This document shows, in pieces, positions 43,346 through 43,834 of a stretch of DNA of 43,834 nucleotides (positions are counted from its first letter, which is position 1; the number at the start of each line of letters is the position of its first letter). Made by a program: the position numbers and the translations under genes. The notes under the pieces are model-generated. The model worked only from the letters and a program-made list of their open reading frames with translations. It did not search any database and was not told the origin of the DNA. The stretch lies in NCBI GenBank assembly GCA_018065035.1, contig JAGHUC010000139.1:1-43834 (forward strand), read 5' to 3'. Source of the DNA: Candidatus Egerieousia equi. GTDB taxonomy: Bacteria; Bacteroidota; Bacteroidia; Bacteroidales; UBA932.

Positions 43346-43424
43346 CATATTCCAGTGCCCTGCCGCTTCATTTGGTCACCTTGTTTTACAACACGTCATT
43401 ATCGTTCACTTCACTTCGCTTCGT

Positions 43425-43456
43425 TAAATTAATATTAGTGAAACTTTAGGGATGAC
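43425..43456 (-). repeat. Degenerate terminal CRISPR repeat
   Basis: This 32-nt stretch sits exactly one spacer length (35 nt, 43457-43491) from the first perfect repeat. Its last 9 nt (AGGGATGAC) match the repeat at 8 of 9 positions, while the other half has decayed. In the reading direction of the array, the 5' part is kept and the 3' part lost, as is usual for the oldest repeat. Confidence 0.6.
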
Positions 43457-43491
43457 CTTTAACACGAGGAGGAAGAACTTTAAAGTACTGA

Positions 43492-43834
43492 GTTTCAATC
43501 CACGTCCCTACGTGAGGGACGACTTACGGGGTTGTTTGCAGAAATTAACTATCTGGGTTTCAATCCACGTCCCTACGTGAGGGACGACCGGAGGCTGCCG
43601 TTCCTACGGTGCCGGAGCTTGTGTTTCAATCCACGTCCCTACGTGAGGGACGACGATACAGCTCTCTGTGTCTATGTTATCCATATCGAGTTTCAATCCA
43701 CGTCCCTACGTGAGGGACGACTACAGGAACGCGACCCTAAAATAAGTGCATATTATAGGTTTCAATCCACGTCCCTACGTGAGGGACGACGAAGGTCTCG
43801 TATGAGACGGTCTTGTCGGAGAACAGTTTCAATC
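43492..43834 (-). CRISPR. Type I-C-like CRISPR array (trailer end, continues past the window)
   Basis: Five identical 32-nt repeats start at 43492, 43557, 43623, 43690 and 43759, and a sixth is cut by the window edge at 43826. On the plus strand they begin GTTTCAATCCACGTCCC and end GGGACGAC; the minus-strand version ends GTGGATTGAAAC, the type I-C hallmark, with a CGTCCC/GGGACG stem. Spacers are 33, 34, 35, 37 and 35 nt and all differ. The 3' ATTGAAAC handle and the degenerate repeat at 43425 both indicate transcription on the minus strand from a leader beyond the right edge. No cas genes are present in the window. Confidence 0.97.

Larger units (their letters stand above)
43000..43424. other. 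Non-coding, hairpin-rich intergenic stretch
   Basis: No gene is supported in these 425 bp. The sequence is pyrimidine- and T-rich on the plus strand and is built from recurring words: TGGCCA palindromes (43061-43115), GCCGTTTG and GAGCGCGTTTT. Several inverted repeats are present. Frames that stay open across it are low-complexity (Phe/Ser/Leu-rich) and look spurious. Confidence 0.7.

Noticed and set aside
43137..43432. Open frames of 66-96 codons near the CRISPR array
   Set aside because: They are Phe/Ser/Leu-rich translations of low-complexity hairpin DNA with no start signal.

Overview
The window looks like a chromosomal segment from a Bacteroidales bacterium, probably a gut or rumen member. 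The evidence is repeated Bacteroidota-type promoter boxes (TAnnTTTG, sometimes with a TTG box 18-20 nt upstream), lipoproteins with SpII signals, an S46 dipeptidyl-peptidase, TonB-dependent receptors, DUF4876 and DUF6850-type proteins, a fimbrillin-like lipoprotein, and weak Shine-Dalgarno use. No rRNA or complete mobile element is present, and the species cannot be named from this sequence.

Region 1 (1-9147): after the tail of an unknown gene comes a six-gene minus-strand cluster. It encodes a complete peptide-export machine of the NHLM/PCAT type: a C39-like/VKOR/thioredoxin fusion, an HlyD-like adaptor, a C39-peptidase ABC transporter, a second ABC transporter, a lipoprotein adaptor and TolC. 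It should form disulfides in, cleave and export a double-glycine leader peptide. No precursor gene is visible nearby.

Region 2 (9161-17837): a divergent five-gene signalling operon. It encodes a receiver-PP2C phosphatase, a membrane-anchored coiled-coil/WD40-like propeller protein, a propeller/Y_Y_Y sensor kinase whose phospho-acceptor His is replaced by Asp, a small soluble kinase with an intact H-box, and a TonB-dependent receptor with a helical N-terminal domain. The two kinases and the lone receiver domain suggest a split phosphorelay.

Region 3 (17834-23141): two small lipoproteins, a HAD phosphatase, tRNA-Arg(TCT) with terminators and a 71-bp tandem repeat, and a NapH-like polyferredoxin with an HMA-like C-terminal extension. 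Then comes an accessory patch with an IS3/IS150-group remnant, an orphan gene and a candidate small RNA that has its own promoter and terminator.

Region 4 (23142-32686): an S46 peptidase divergent from a cell-surface operon (TonB receptor, DUF4876 lipoprotein, DUF6850 barrel, fimbrillin/FISUMP lipoprotein), closed by a strong terminator.

Region 5 (32701-42999): a PgpH-like 7TMR-HD protein divergent from an overlapping operon of esterase, DhnA-type aldolase, medium-chain dehydrogenase, and an APC permease fused in frame to a complete riboflavin-kinase domain. Next is an HPr-kinase-like plus PqqD pair behind its own promoter, then apolipoprotein N-acyltransferase and a LysE-family exporter.

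Region 6 (43000-43834): hairpin-rich non-coding DNA, then the trailer end of a type I-C-like CRISPR array. The array reads on the minus strand and runs off the right edge. No cas gene is in the window.

The strongest leads are the permease-riboflavin kinase fusion, the split-kinase operon, the precursor-less exporter with a catalytically dead C39-like domain on its oxidase, the orphan HPrK-PqqD pair and the convergent small RNA.
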